Of a stretch of 43,522 bases of DNA, positions 7,427 through 14,361 are shown one piece after another. The position numbers and the translations under genes are program-made. Position 1 is the first letter of the stretch. Each line of letters starts with the position of its first letter. The notes below the pieces were generated by a model. That model worked only from the letters and a program-made list of their open reading frames with translations. It had not been told where the DNA came from and made no database searches. Origin of the DNA: Lachnospiraceae bacterium (GTDB lineage Bacteria > Bacillota > Clostridia > Lachnospirales > Lachnospiraceae); the NCBI GenBank assembly GCA_016281275.1, contig JAEEIH010000086.1, positions 1-43,522 of the forward strand. Reading direction: 5' to 3'.

Positions 7427-8647
7427 TCAGGTCCTGTAATCTCCGTTTATCTTGACATAATCGTACGTAAGATCACAGCCCCAGGCAGTCGCGGTTCCTT
7501 CACCGTCACCCACACTGATGTCGATGTAGATCTCATCCGCGCTGAGGACCATAAGTGCTCTGTCCTCATCGAATGCGAGTCCGTTGCCGTTATGGCAGAC
7601 AAGGACGGAGCCAGCATCGGAACGCAGCGTCACGCTTGTGTCCTTTACACTGAAGGGAACTCCTGCGTAGCCGAGTGCGCACATAACACGACCACAGTTT
7701 GCATCGCGACCGAAGATCATTGCTTTAACAAGAGGCGAGCAGATAACGGATTTCGCAAGAGTTTTGGCTGTCGCCTTATCCTTTGCTCCGGTTACCGTAC
7801 ACTCGATGAGCTTTGTGGCGCCCTCGCCGTCCGCTGCCGTAGCGCGTGCGAGGTAGGAAGTGCACTCAAAAAGAGCTTTTTTGAATTCCTCGTAGTCAGC
7901 GTCCTCATCGATGATCTCATCGTTTTCTGCCATTCCGTTGCACAAGATAGTGAGCGTATCATTTGTTGATGTGTCGCGGTCGACGCTTACCATGTTGTAT
8001 GTATCCTGTACATTCTCACTGAGCGCCTTCTGAAGAAGAGCGGGACTTATGGCCGCGTCGCATGTCATGAAGCAGAGCATCGTTGCCATGTTGGGATGGA
8101 TCATGCCCGAGCCCTTGCTAATGGCACCCATCTTACAGGTTTTTCCACCGATCTCAAATTCAACAGCGATCTCCTTAAGCTTTGTGTCTGTCGTCATAAT
8201 CGCTTCTGCAGCATCCTTTGACGCCTGAGGGGTATCGTCAAGAGCATCGACAAGTTCTTTCATGCCCATCGCCATAGGACCGATACTCATTTCCTGACCG
8301 ATAACACCCGTTGAAGCCACGATGACATCCTCGGGATCGATCCCGAGGTGCCTGTTGACAAGTTCGCACATTCCGCGCGCTATCTCCATACCGTTCGCGT
8401 TACATGTGTTGGCATTGCCGCTGTTACATATGACAGCTGTTGCGTGTCCGTCTCTGAGATTCTGCATGGAAAGAATTACGGGAGCTCCCTTAACAAGATT
8501 CTGTGTGAATACGCCTGCCGCAGCAGCCTTTTTTTCACTCACGATAAGCGCGAAATCTCTTTTTGTGCGTCCTTCCCTGATTCCGCAATGTATTCCCGAA
8601 GCCTTGAATCCTTTTGCAGCGCAGATGCCGCCTTCTATATGTTTCAT
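7427..8647 (-). CDS. argJ: Glutamate N-acetyltransferase / ornithine acetyltransferase
   Basis: The 406-aa enzyme moves the acetyl group from N-acetylornithine to glutamate, recycling acetyl in arginine synthesis. The self-cleavage motif is in KGSGMIHPNMATML, where Thr189 should become the N-terminal nucleophile of the beta chain. The oxyanion-hole segment STGVIGQ is at about 112-118. The start ATG (8647) follows AGGAGG. Its presence explains how the pathway can run in the cyclic form, without a separate argE deacylase. Whether it is also an N-acetylglutamate synthase (bifunctional) cannot be told from the sequence. A 140-nt gap separates it from argC. Confidence 0.97.
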   Translation of the reverse strand: MKHIEGGICAAKGFKASGIHCGIREGRTKRDFALIVSEKKAAAAGVFTQNLVKGAPVILSMQNLRDGHATAVICNSGNANTCNANGMEIARGMCELVNRHLGIDPEDVIVASTGVIGQEMSIGPMAMGMKELVDALDDTPQASKDAAEAIMTTDTKLKEIAVEFEIGGKTCKMGAISKGSGMIHPNMATMLCFMTCDAAISPALLQKALSENVQDTYNMVSVDRDTSTNDTLTILCNGMAENDEIIDEDADYEEFKKALFECTSYLARATAADGEGATKLIECTVTGAKDKATAKTLAKSVICSPLVKAMIFGRDANCGRVMCALGYAGVPFSVKDTSVTLRSDAGSVLVCHNGNGLAFDEDRALMVLSADEIYIDISVGDGEGTATAWGCDLTYDYVKINGDYRT

Positions 8648-8787
8648 GTTTCCTCCTGTGGGACAAGGAAGTAATCTTCCTCTGTGTATTCACATCCTAT
8701 TTTACAATATCCGATTGAAATCAATCTGTATTTTCACAAGACCGGTACGTCGGTTTTTCTTGCGATCAAACGTTGTATGCATTCACA

Positions 8788-9741
8788 TCACTCAGCAACA
8801 AGTCCGGCGGCCTCATCGAATCCGAGAGCTATGTTCATGTTCTGAACCGCTGCCGCGCTTGCGCCCTTACCGAGATTGTCGAATCTCGATGTGACGACAA
8901 TCCTGTCATCATTACCGGTAACGATGATCTCAAGGTAATCCTTACCGGAAAGATTATTCGAACCGATGAATCCGCCGAGTTCTTCCTCGATACCGTACTT
9001 TGTAACCTTAACAAGCTTCGAGCCCTCATAGTAATTTTTGTAGAACTCATTGATCGATTCGGGAGTTACGGCCCCGTCAAACATCTCTTTGTATAAATAT
9101 ACCGATACTTCCATTCCGCTGTAGAAGTCACAGATGATTGGTGAGAAAAGAGGCGCTTTATCAAGACCGCAAATCTTCTGCATTTCTTTAAGATGCTTAT
9201 GATTCTGGGAAAGCCCGTACTGACGGGGACTAAAGAGTTCCGGGTCTCTCTCCTCCGACTGATACTCGGCGATCTTTTTCTTTCCGCCGCCGCTGTAGCC
9301 CGTAAGTGAGAAGCAGCAGAGCCTGGTATCTGCCGGGATCATACCTTTTTTCACAAGCGGATAAACAAGTGAAACGAATCCGCTGGCGTGACATCCGGGA
9401 TTGGCAATCCTCTTTGATGTCCGAACTGCGTCCCTGTGTTCTTTGTCGAGTTCGGGGAAACCGTAGTCCCAGCCATCTGTCGTCCTGTGCGCCGTCGATG
9501 TATCGATGATTATCGTATCGGGGTTCGTACAAAGTGCAACCGCCTCGATCGCAGCCGCATCAGGGAGACACAAAAAAGTGACATCCGACGCATTGATGAA
9601 CTTCGAAACCTCTGCGGGATCCTTACGAAGCTCGCTGTCGATCTTCAATATCTCTATATCGTTTCTTCCTTCGAATCTTTCAAAAATACGGAGCCCAGTG
9701 GTCCCTTCGCTTCCGTCAACAAATACTTTCTTCTTTTCCAT
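8788..9741 (-). CDS. argC: N-acetyl-gamma-glutamyl-phosphate reductase (short, type 2 form)
   Basis: The 317-aa enzyme reduces N-acetylglutamyl phosphate to the semialdehyde with NADPH. The nucleotide-binding start VFVDGSEGTTGLRI lies at residues 6-19, and the catalytic cysteine is C117 in ANPGCHASG. Both the length and the GSEGTTG start fit the shorter type 2 ArgC rather than the approximately 345-aa type with GATGYTG. The ATG at 9741 has AGAGGAAAG upstream. It is the first gene of the arginine block and has the best promoter of the block, overlapped by an ArgR-box palindrome, so the block is probably repressed by arginine through ArgR (inference). Confidence 0.96.
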   Translation of the reverse strand: MEKKKVFVDGSEGTTGLRIFERFEGRNDIEILKIDSELRKDPAEVSKFINASDVTFLCLPDAAAIEAVALCTNPDTIIIDTSTAHRTTDGWDYGFPELDKEHRDAVRTSKRIANPGCHASGFVSLVYPLVKKGMIPADTRLCCFSLTGYSGGGKKKIAEYQSEERDPELFSPRQYGLSQNHKHLKEMQKICGLDKAPLFSPIICDFYSGMEVSVYLYKEMFDGAVTPESINEFYKNYYEGSKLVKVTKYGIEEELGGFIGSNNLSGKDYLEIIVTGNDDRIVVTSRFDNLGKGASAAAVQNMNIALGFDEAAGLVAE

Positions 9742-9755
9742 AGTCTTTCCTCTGA

Positions 9756-9769
9756 TGAATATTTATTCA
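9756..9769. promoter_or_regulatory. ARG box (ArgR operator) at the argC promoter
   Basis: The sequence TGAATATTTATTCA fits the TGAAT-WWWW-ATTCA arginine-repressor consensus exactly and is a perfect palindrome except for the centre. It begins 2 bp downstream of the argC -10 box, so bound repressor would block transcription initiation. Confidence 0.75.
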
Positions 9770-9771
9770 CC

Positions 9772-9799
9772 ATTATATACATTTTTATGCATATGTCAA
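9772..9799 (-). promoter_or_regulatory. Promoter of the argC-led arginine block
   Basis: TTGACA (9794-9799), 16 nt spacer, TATAAT (9772-9777) on the minus strand: consensus at both hexamers. The start would be near 9765, inside the ARG box, with a short leader to the argC ATG at 9741. Confidence 0.85.
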
Positions 9800-9875
9800 T
9801 CAAAACATCACTTATCGTGCAAGAGAACCCTGTTTTCTTAATCATTTCACGAAAAAGCCCGCAAAAAGGCAGCAC

Positions 9876-9900
9876 CCTTCACTAGCGAAGGCATTTTTTT
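9876..9900. other. Hairpin with T-run on the plus strand
   Basis: CCTTC (9876-9880) pairs with GAAGG (9887-9891), followed on the plus strand by CA and seven T. No plus-strand gene ends here. On the minus strand the same bases lie between the terminator at 9911-9946 and the argC promoter, where GAAGG can alternatively pair with a downstream CCTTTTT. It may be a back-up terminator. Confidence 0.4.
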
Positions 9901-9910
9901 CATACAAAAA

Positions 9911-9946
9911 GCATAAGGCTTTGAATGTATATTCATCGCCTTATGC
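9911..9946 (-). terminator. Rho-independent terminator with an ARG-box-like loop
   Basis: GCATAAGGC (9911-9919) pairs perfectly with GCCTTATGC (9938-9946), and on the minus strand it is followed by TTTTTG. It ends the transcript of the gene at 9975-11450. Its loop holds the palindrome TGAATGTATATTCA (9922-9935), which itself resembles an arginine-repressor half-site pair. Confidence 0.8.
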
Positions 9947-9974
9947 ATATTTGTATTTGTCCGTATCGGTGTTC

Positions 9975-11450
9975 TCAGACGTATGCAACTTCCGGAATAT
10001 CCTTTTCTTCAGTATTAAATGTTACAATCGCCCTATGTTCAAAGAAATATCTCATTGTAGTTTGAGATTGTGAACCATCGGTAATGGGTTCCTCGTAATT
10101 TCCATCAGGTCCCAAATATAAAGCTCCCGATCGATTATTTATCACATTATTGGTGGCATCATAATAAGCATCCCAAATACCGATAAAATTCTCACTTGAG
10201 GGATAATCCCCATGAACAAGACCGAGTCCGAATGTATTATCCGGATTATGATTATACTTAAAGCCCGAATACGGTCCGTCGAGATACACGTTATATTCTT
10301 GAGACATAAAGGACTGACGAACATAAATTTCAGTACCCGGGTTTTCAACTTTAACCGACTTATAAGGATTAAATAACCAGATTCCCGCCGCTCCGCTGTC
10401 GAGACCGTAGAAAAGGTTGCTCATCTTTCTGTCGGCAATATCTGCGTAGAAAGCATTTGCGGGATTCGAACCGGTATATTGCGTCCTGACCACATTTTTA
10501 ATATGGTCTTGGGCATTGTATCCGGTTTCCGGAATATAATAAAAGTCATTGACGGTGCCGATTTCTCCGCCGTAGTAACCGTCGTCCACCTTATCCACTC
10601 CTATCAGATCCGCGATCACTCCGTTTATCTTTTTTCTGACTTCATTATTGCTGTTATAAACAAGAGAGACAAGCGAAAACTCATCATTCTTTCCAAATAC
10701 TCTGCCGAACTTATAATCATAAACATCATGATCTTCAATATCATACTGTTTGGTCACTACGCAGGAATATTTATATGCCTCTGAAGCATCAACGGTAGCT
10801 TTGATACTTCCGGGTTTATATGAGTCATAGACAGACGAATCACCCGCCGAACCGGAAGTTGAACCAACCGTATCATATCGACTCATAAAATCAATATATG
10901 TCTGTTCCGTTTCCATCATTAAGCCGCGAACGAAACAATTCTTCTGCACGAACCAATTAAACGGATCATTGCCGTCAGCGATCGCATGAAGATACGTGAT
11001 CGGAATTCTGAGAGCAGGCACAACCGGTCTGCCGTCAGACGAAGAATAAACAGGAATCACATTGGGATCTGTGTTAACGCCGTCATTCCTTCTTACAGCA
11101 TATGAAGAAGCACTATCAAGGTAGGTAACAGTGTTCGAAAGGGAATTCATGATAAACCCGTTACTGTTCGTATTATTCAATGTGTTTTCCATTGAGCAGA
11201 GGTCCGCAACAAGGTTATTAAGCTTTATTTCCTTCACATAGCTTGTATCAATATTGGTAAATACGAGGCTAAAGTTTTGACGTACAGAGTCTTTCTGTAC
11301 GTATCCTCCGCCGGACTGTGCCTCTTCGGTATACTCAAGGCTAACCTCAAAAGGCTTGATCGGGGCAAACACGGGCTTCAGCGTCCACGCGCCCGTTGAC
11401 TCAAGATAGTCTTCAATAGAATCTTCGACATTCTGCCAAAGAACAAGCAT
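9975..11450 (-). CDS. Unrecognised protein, probably 5'-truncated
   Basis: I do not recognise the family. The 491-aa frame is acidic and rich in Ser, Asn, Tyr and Gly, with no membrane segment, and reads like part of an extracellular or surface protein. The first ATG (11450) has no Shine-Dalgarno. The same frame stays open for another 72 codons upstream (to 11666), and much of this stretch, from about 11605, reads like real protein (SYRLAGFKENYLDDGLPVES, then AFILHKTNGGYVDNAYP). Yet it contains no ATG, GTG or TTG, and a TGA closes it at 11667-11669. So the 5' end with any signal peptide seems lost, or an early frameshift hides the start. A promoter (11669-11697) and a 5' hairpin precede it and a good terminator follows, so it may still be transcribed. 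It lies between apbE and the arg block and has no obvious partner. Confidence 0.6.
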   Translation of the reverse strand: MLVLWQNVEDSIEDYLESTGAWTLKPVFAPIKPFEVSLEYTEEAQSGGGYVQKDSVRQNFSLVFTNIDTSYVKEIKLNNLVADLCSMENTLNNTNSNGFIMNSLSNTVTYLDSASSYAVRRNDGVNTDPNVIPVYSSSDGRPVVPALRIPITYLHAIADGNDPFNWFVQKNCFVRGLMMETEQTYIDFMSRYDTVGSTSGSAGDSSVYDSYKPGSIKATVDASEAYKYSCVVTKQYDIEDHDVYDYKFGRVFGKNDEFSLVSLVYNSNNEVRKKINGVIADLIGVDKVDDGYYGGEIGTVNDFYYIPETGYNAQDHIKNVVRTQYTGSNPANAFYADIADRKMSNLFYGLDSGAAGIWLFNPYKSVKVENPGTEIYVRQSFMSQEYNVYLDGPYSGFKYNHNPDNTFGLGLVHGDYPSSENFIGIWDAYYDATNNVINNRSGALYLGPDGNYEEPITDGSQSQTTMRYFFEHRAIVTFNTEEKDIPEVAYV

Positions 11451-11638
11451 GTTGGCAACGCTTTCACCATCTCCGTGGTCTTTAACGCAGGGATATGCGT
11501 TATCAACATAGCCTCCGTTTGTTTTATGCAGAATAAACGCGGATTCAACGGGAAGACCGTCATCAAGGTAATTCTCCTTAAAGCCGGCAAGCCTGTAACT
11601 CCCATTTATAAATGCACGTTTACTGTATAAAGTGAAAA

Positions 11639-11656
11639 GGGAGCGTTTCCGCTCCC
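11639..11656. other. Strong tetraloop hairpin, apbE terminator or 5' leader hairpin
   Basis: GGGAGCG (11639-11645) pairs perfectly with CGCTCCC (11650-11656). On the minus strand the loop is GAAA (a stable GNRA loop) and the tail is TTTTCACTTT. It would serve as a moderate terminator for apbE, but it also begins only about 6 nt after the start expected from the promoter at 11669-11697, so it may instead cap the 5' end of the next transcript. Confidence 0.6.
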
Positions 11657-11668
11657 CAATTGTTATTC

Positions 11669-11697
11669 ATTCTAATAAACTAAGTATTCTAAGTCAA
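11669..11697 (-). promoter_or_regulatory. Promoter upstream of the 9975-11450 gene
   Basis: TTGACT (11692-11697), 17 nt, TAGAAT (11669-11674) on the minus strand. Transcription would begin near 11662, just before the tetraloop hairpin. The first ATG of the downstream gene is about 210 nt away. Confidence 0.6.
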
Positions 11698-11699
11698 TA

Positions 11700-11741
11700 C
11701 TGATTTCATCAACTGCTAACCTGATTTCATCGACTACTGAC
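11700..11741. repeat. Two tandem copies of a 21-nt unit
   Basis: CTGATTTCATCAACTGCTAAC (11700-11720) is followed at once by a copy with three changes (11721-11741), and a third copy begins (CTGATGACGTC) before the apbE stop codon. It fills the gap between apbE and the promoter at 11669-11697. The 305-nt gap 11451-11755 otherwise holds only the promoter, the hairpin and the orphaned reading frame described above. Confidence 0.6.
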
Positions 11742-11755
11742 CTGATGACGTCCAA

Positions 11756-12799
11756 TCACATCATATCCCTTATACATCCGTCATATTCCCGGCTTCCGTC
11801 CCTATAGAGATACATCACTCCCGTGCCTTCCGGAAGCTCTGCTTTTATACCGTCCTGCGCCAGCAAAAAAAGGCTCGTCGAAAGGATGTCTCCCATGATG
11901 CCTTCACGGCAGACAACACTGACCGCTTCAACATTACCTGCGGACGGGAGTCCCGTCCGTGCATCAAGGATGTGGTGATAAAGTGTGCCGTCCTTTTCAG
12001 CCGAACGCTGATATATTCCGGATGTGATCACGCATCCGTCGCTGATCTTTAATATGATCGATTGCGACCCGTCCGTTTCATTTTCGGTGCAGGCTTCTTC
12101 TTCGCTCAAGGGATTATATACACCAATGTTAAATGCTTCCTCTTCCCCGTTTTCGAGTATTTTGTCTCCTATGCACATAATATTACCGCCAAGGTCGATA
12201 ACTGCGCTTTTGACACCCTTTCCGATCATGAATTCTTTCAGTCTGTCACTGATATAACCCTTTGAAACGGCTCCCAAGTCAAGCATAATGCCGGGTATGT
12301 TTCGGTGCAGGAAAAACTCCCCGTTGTTCTCATAAACCGATATGTTCTTATATGAAACATGTTTAAGAGCATCCTCTATCGATTCCGGTGTCGGTGGTTC
12401 AAAGCTTTCGGTCGCGAAATCGTAAAGCTGCGACACGGGTCTTATCGTGATATCAAATCGCCCTTCTGTCAGCTCACACCACTCAAGCGAACGCCTTATC
12501 GCATCAAACAGATCCGAACCTATCTTCAGATCCTCTCCGTCCGTGATCACCGAATGATTGATCCGATAAAGCTCGCTTGTCTCACGGGTTGCCGAGAAAA
12601 CATCCTCAAATCCCTCAAGATAAGAACGGCATTCTTCCATGAGAGCCTCGTCACGGGTTCCGTAAAGACTTATGCCGACTACCGTGTCAAACATAAAGAA
12701 AGTCCTTGTCATGGACCTTCCTTCGTCCGACGAGCACGCCGTCAGGAGAGACATGAATATGATCACCGTGCATAGGATTGCTGTGATTCTTCTTAGCAT
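11756..12799 (-). CDS. apbE: FAD:protein FMN transferase, lipoprotein (ApbE family)
   Basis: The 347-aa protein has a lipoprotein signal, with a hydrophobic stretch at residues 5-20 and a lipobox LLTAC (Cys22). The ApbE fold is marked by FDTVVGISLYG, RFDITIRPVSQLYDF, LDLGAVSKGYISDRL, DLGGNIMCIG and HHILDARTG. Such enzymes attach FMN to a Thr in membrane redox proteins such as RnfG or NqrB/C, outside the membrane. No such substrate gene is in the window. The ATG at 12799 has GGAGGG 5 nt upstream and overlaps the end of the J-domain gene by 7 nt, so the two are translationally coupled. A longer frame from a GTG at 12817 would start inside the ribosome binding site. Confidence 0.93.
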   Translation of the reverse strand: MLRRITAILCTVIIFMSLLTACSSDEGRSMTRTFFMFDTVVGISLYGTRDEALMEECRSYLEGFEDVFSATRETSELYRINHSVITDGEDLKIGSDLFDAIRRSLEWCELTEGRFDITIRPVSQLYDFATESFEPPTPESIEDALKHVSYKNISVYENNGEFFLHRNIPGIMLDLGAVSKGYISDRLKEFMIGKGVKSAVIDLGGNIMCIGDKILENGEEEAFNIGVYNPLSEEEACTENETDGSQSIILKISDGCVITSGIYQRSAEKDGTLYHHILDARTGLPSAGNVEAVSVVCREGIMGDILSTSLFLLAQDGIKAELPEGTGVMYLYRDGSREYDGCIRDMM

Positions 12800-13413
12800 C
12801 TGATCCCTCCGCAGCACATGTTCATCGCCACATTACAGATTATCATTTTACAACACGTATCACTTACAGAGTTCGAATGATCGTAGGAATTATATCTTTC
12901 GTTATATCTGTTCATCGATCCTTCCATTCTTTCAAGAAGATCTTTGTAATTGTAATCATTCGGGTTCATCGAATAAGCCCTTCTGGCATAATCAAGAGCA
13001 ATATTGTTGTTGCCGAGGTTGTACTGGCAAACGGCCGAAAGATAATACCAGTCACCGTTTCTGTTGCCGATCGAATCAAGGACACGCACCGCATCAGCGT
13101 ACGCCCCGTTCTTAACGAGTTCCGCTGCGCGCATCAGCTCGCTTTGATCACGACCGTAATTGCTGCCGGCATTAAAGCCGAAAAATGACGAATAGTCACC
13201 GCCCCCGGCATTACGGTACGTGGTATGCGAACCGTTTCGTCGCATATCCATTATCTGTTCATAGGCCGCTTGTACGGTCTTGAAACGTTCCTCGGCCATC
13301 TTATTCCCGGGATTGTTGTCGGGATGATACTGCTTGCTGAGACTTCTGTATGCTTTTTTTATAGTGTCTTCATCCGCATTCGGTGAAACACCGAGTATCT
13401 GATAAGGATCCAT
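12793..13413 (-). CDS. J-domain protein with helical repeats and a Cys-rich tail
   Basis: At 206 aa, it has a J domain at residues 1-65 (MDPYQILGVSPNADEDTIKKAY, with the HPD motif at 30-32 that stimulates Hsp70 ATPase). A Gly/Asn/Ser linker with Phe follows, then a TPR-like helical stretch (about 95-165, with DWYYLSAVCQYNLGNNNIAL). The tail has Cys residues in pairs (CCKMIICNVAMNMCCGGIRC). It is not DnaJ itself, as the CxxCxGxG zinc repeats and client-binding domain are missing. The ATG at 13413 follows AAAGG. It lies between a DUF5685-like gene (37 nt away) and apbE (overlap), so it probably serves a specialised client in that operon. The Cys tail may bind metal or be lipid-modified; this is a guess. 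Confidence 0.9.
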   Translation of the reverse strand: MDPYQILGVSPNADEDTIKKAYRSLSKQYHPDNNPGNKMAEERFKTVQAAYEQIMDMRRNGSHTTYRNAGGGDYSSFFGFNAGSNYGRDQSELMRAAELVKNGAYADAVRVLDSIGNRNGDWYYLSAVCQYNLGNNNIALDYARRAYSMNPNDYNYKDLLERMEGSMNRYNERYNSYDHSNSVSDTCCKMIICNVAMNMCCGGIRC

Positions 13414-13450
13414 CTTTTAACCTTTCGTTGAAACATTGTCATTTTGCCGG

Positions 13451-14287
13451 TTATCCTTTATAACCTTTGGCACTGTTTCCTTTATCCTTTTTTTCATTTG
13501 TCGCATATAAAAATATGCCCGAATAAAGGATGTTATCGATTATGGCTTTATTTTTTACTATCGGAAGCATCTCATATGCATCCGTACATTCGGCAGCCAT
13601 CATCCCGAGAAGCTTTTGCTTTTCATCCTCCGTAATACATGAGTCCGCAAAGGGATTGTATCTTCCGTTCTTTTTGTCTTCATCAAGATCGCAAAGCGCG
13701 TCGGCAATGTATATGAATTTCCCCAGATAAAAGCCCATGCGCGAAAGATACTTTTCCCACTCATCATGCCTGAAGACAAAAACCCCGGCAATAAGCCTTC
13801 CGAAGCATCCGGCAACCTCGTCTATATTCCCGCTGTTCTTCTTTTCAAGTTCATAAAGAGCTTTAAGCTCTTTTACGATCGCTTTTTTTTGTCTCGGATA
13901 CGCCCTGCCGGCGATCCTAGCGCTCTTTCTGAGGAGTCTCGAAAACACAGCCGCTTTTTTACTTGCTTCATCCCGGACATCATCAAGGCATTTACAGTAC
14001 GAAAGAAGAACGTTCATATAAGCGCAGTAACGAGTGAAAGCATTCGTGAGCGAAACATGTCTGTGAAGAGGATGAACCATGCATCTGCCCTCATGTCGCT
14101 CTTCTTCGGGTTCATAAAGACCGGTGAGCAAAACAGAAAGAAAAACCATATCGTATCCGAGCGTCATCTGTCCTTTTATGCCGAATGCTTCCTTGAGTTC
14201 GCGGCAAATTCCGCAGTAATAGGCATTATATGTTTCGTAATCTCTGACCTTCAGCTCGTTTTTGTCCGTTCTGACATAACCGAACAT
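13451..14287 (-). CDS. DUF5685-like protein with Cys and acidic motifs
   Basis: The 278-aa protein begins MFGYVRTDKNELKVRDYETYNAYYCGICR, which I recall as the start of the DUF5685 family; no activity is established that I know of. Visible features are a CGIC pair (C25, C28), a YCKC pair (C98, C100) followed by DDVRDE (102-107), and a second acidic cluster DALCDLDEDKKNGRYNPF (about 196-213). The two Asp-rich helices recall isoprenoid-synthase metal sites, but that is only a resemblance. The start ATG (14287) follows GGAGGTG. The longest frame adds 26 residues upstream of this site. It lies before the J-domain gene, a pairing that hints the J-protein may assist it or its partner. Confidence 0.8.
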   Translation of the reverse strand: MFGYVRTDKNELKVRDYETYNAYYCGICRELKEAFGIKGQMTLGYDMVFLSVLLTGLYEPEEERHEGRCMVHPLHRHVSLTNAFTRYCAYMNVLLSYCKCLDDVRDEASKKAAVFSRLLRKSARIAGRAYPRQKKAIVKELKALYELEKKNSGNIDEVAGCFGRLIAGVFVFRHDEWEKYLSRMGFYLGKFIYIADALCDLDEDKKNGRYNPFADSCITEDEKQKLLGMMAAECTDAYEMLPIVKNKAIIDNILYSGIFLYATNEKKDKGNSAKGYKG

Positions 14288-14361
14288 TCCGACACCTCCA
14301 CTATTAGAAGCGTTTTCTTCGACATTTTTCCGAGAACGATACGGGTTCCGTAACAAAGCCG

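Noticed and set aside
9850..9900. T-box-like AGGGTG...GCC sequence upstream of argC
   Set aside because: The full T-box core and Stem I are not present, and the region is split from argC by the -35/-10 promoter.
11378..11605. 75-codon frame starting ATGGGAGTT as the true start of the unknown gene
   Set aside because: It is in another frame, has no ribosome site, and its sequence is unlike the protein-like frame beside it.
11620..11670. A 16-codon leader peptide before the 9975-11450 gene
   Set aside because: Its ATG overlaps the -10 box, so it would not be in the transcript from that promoter.
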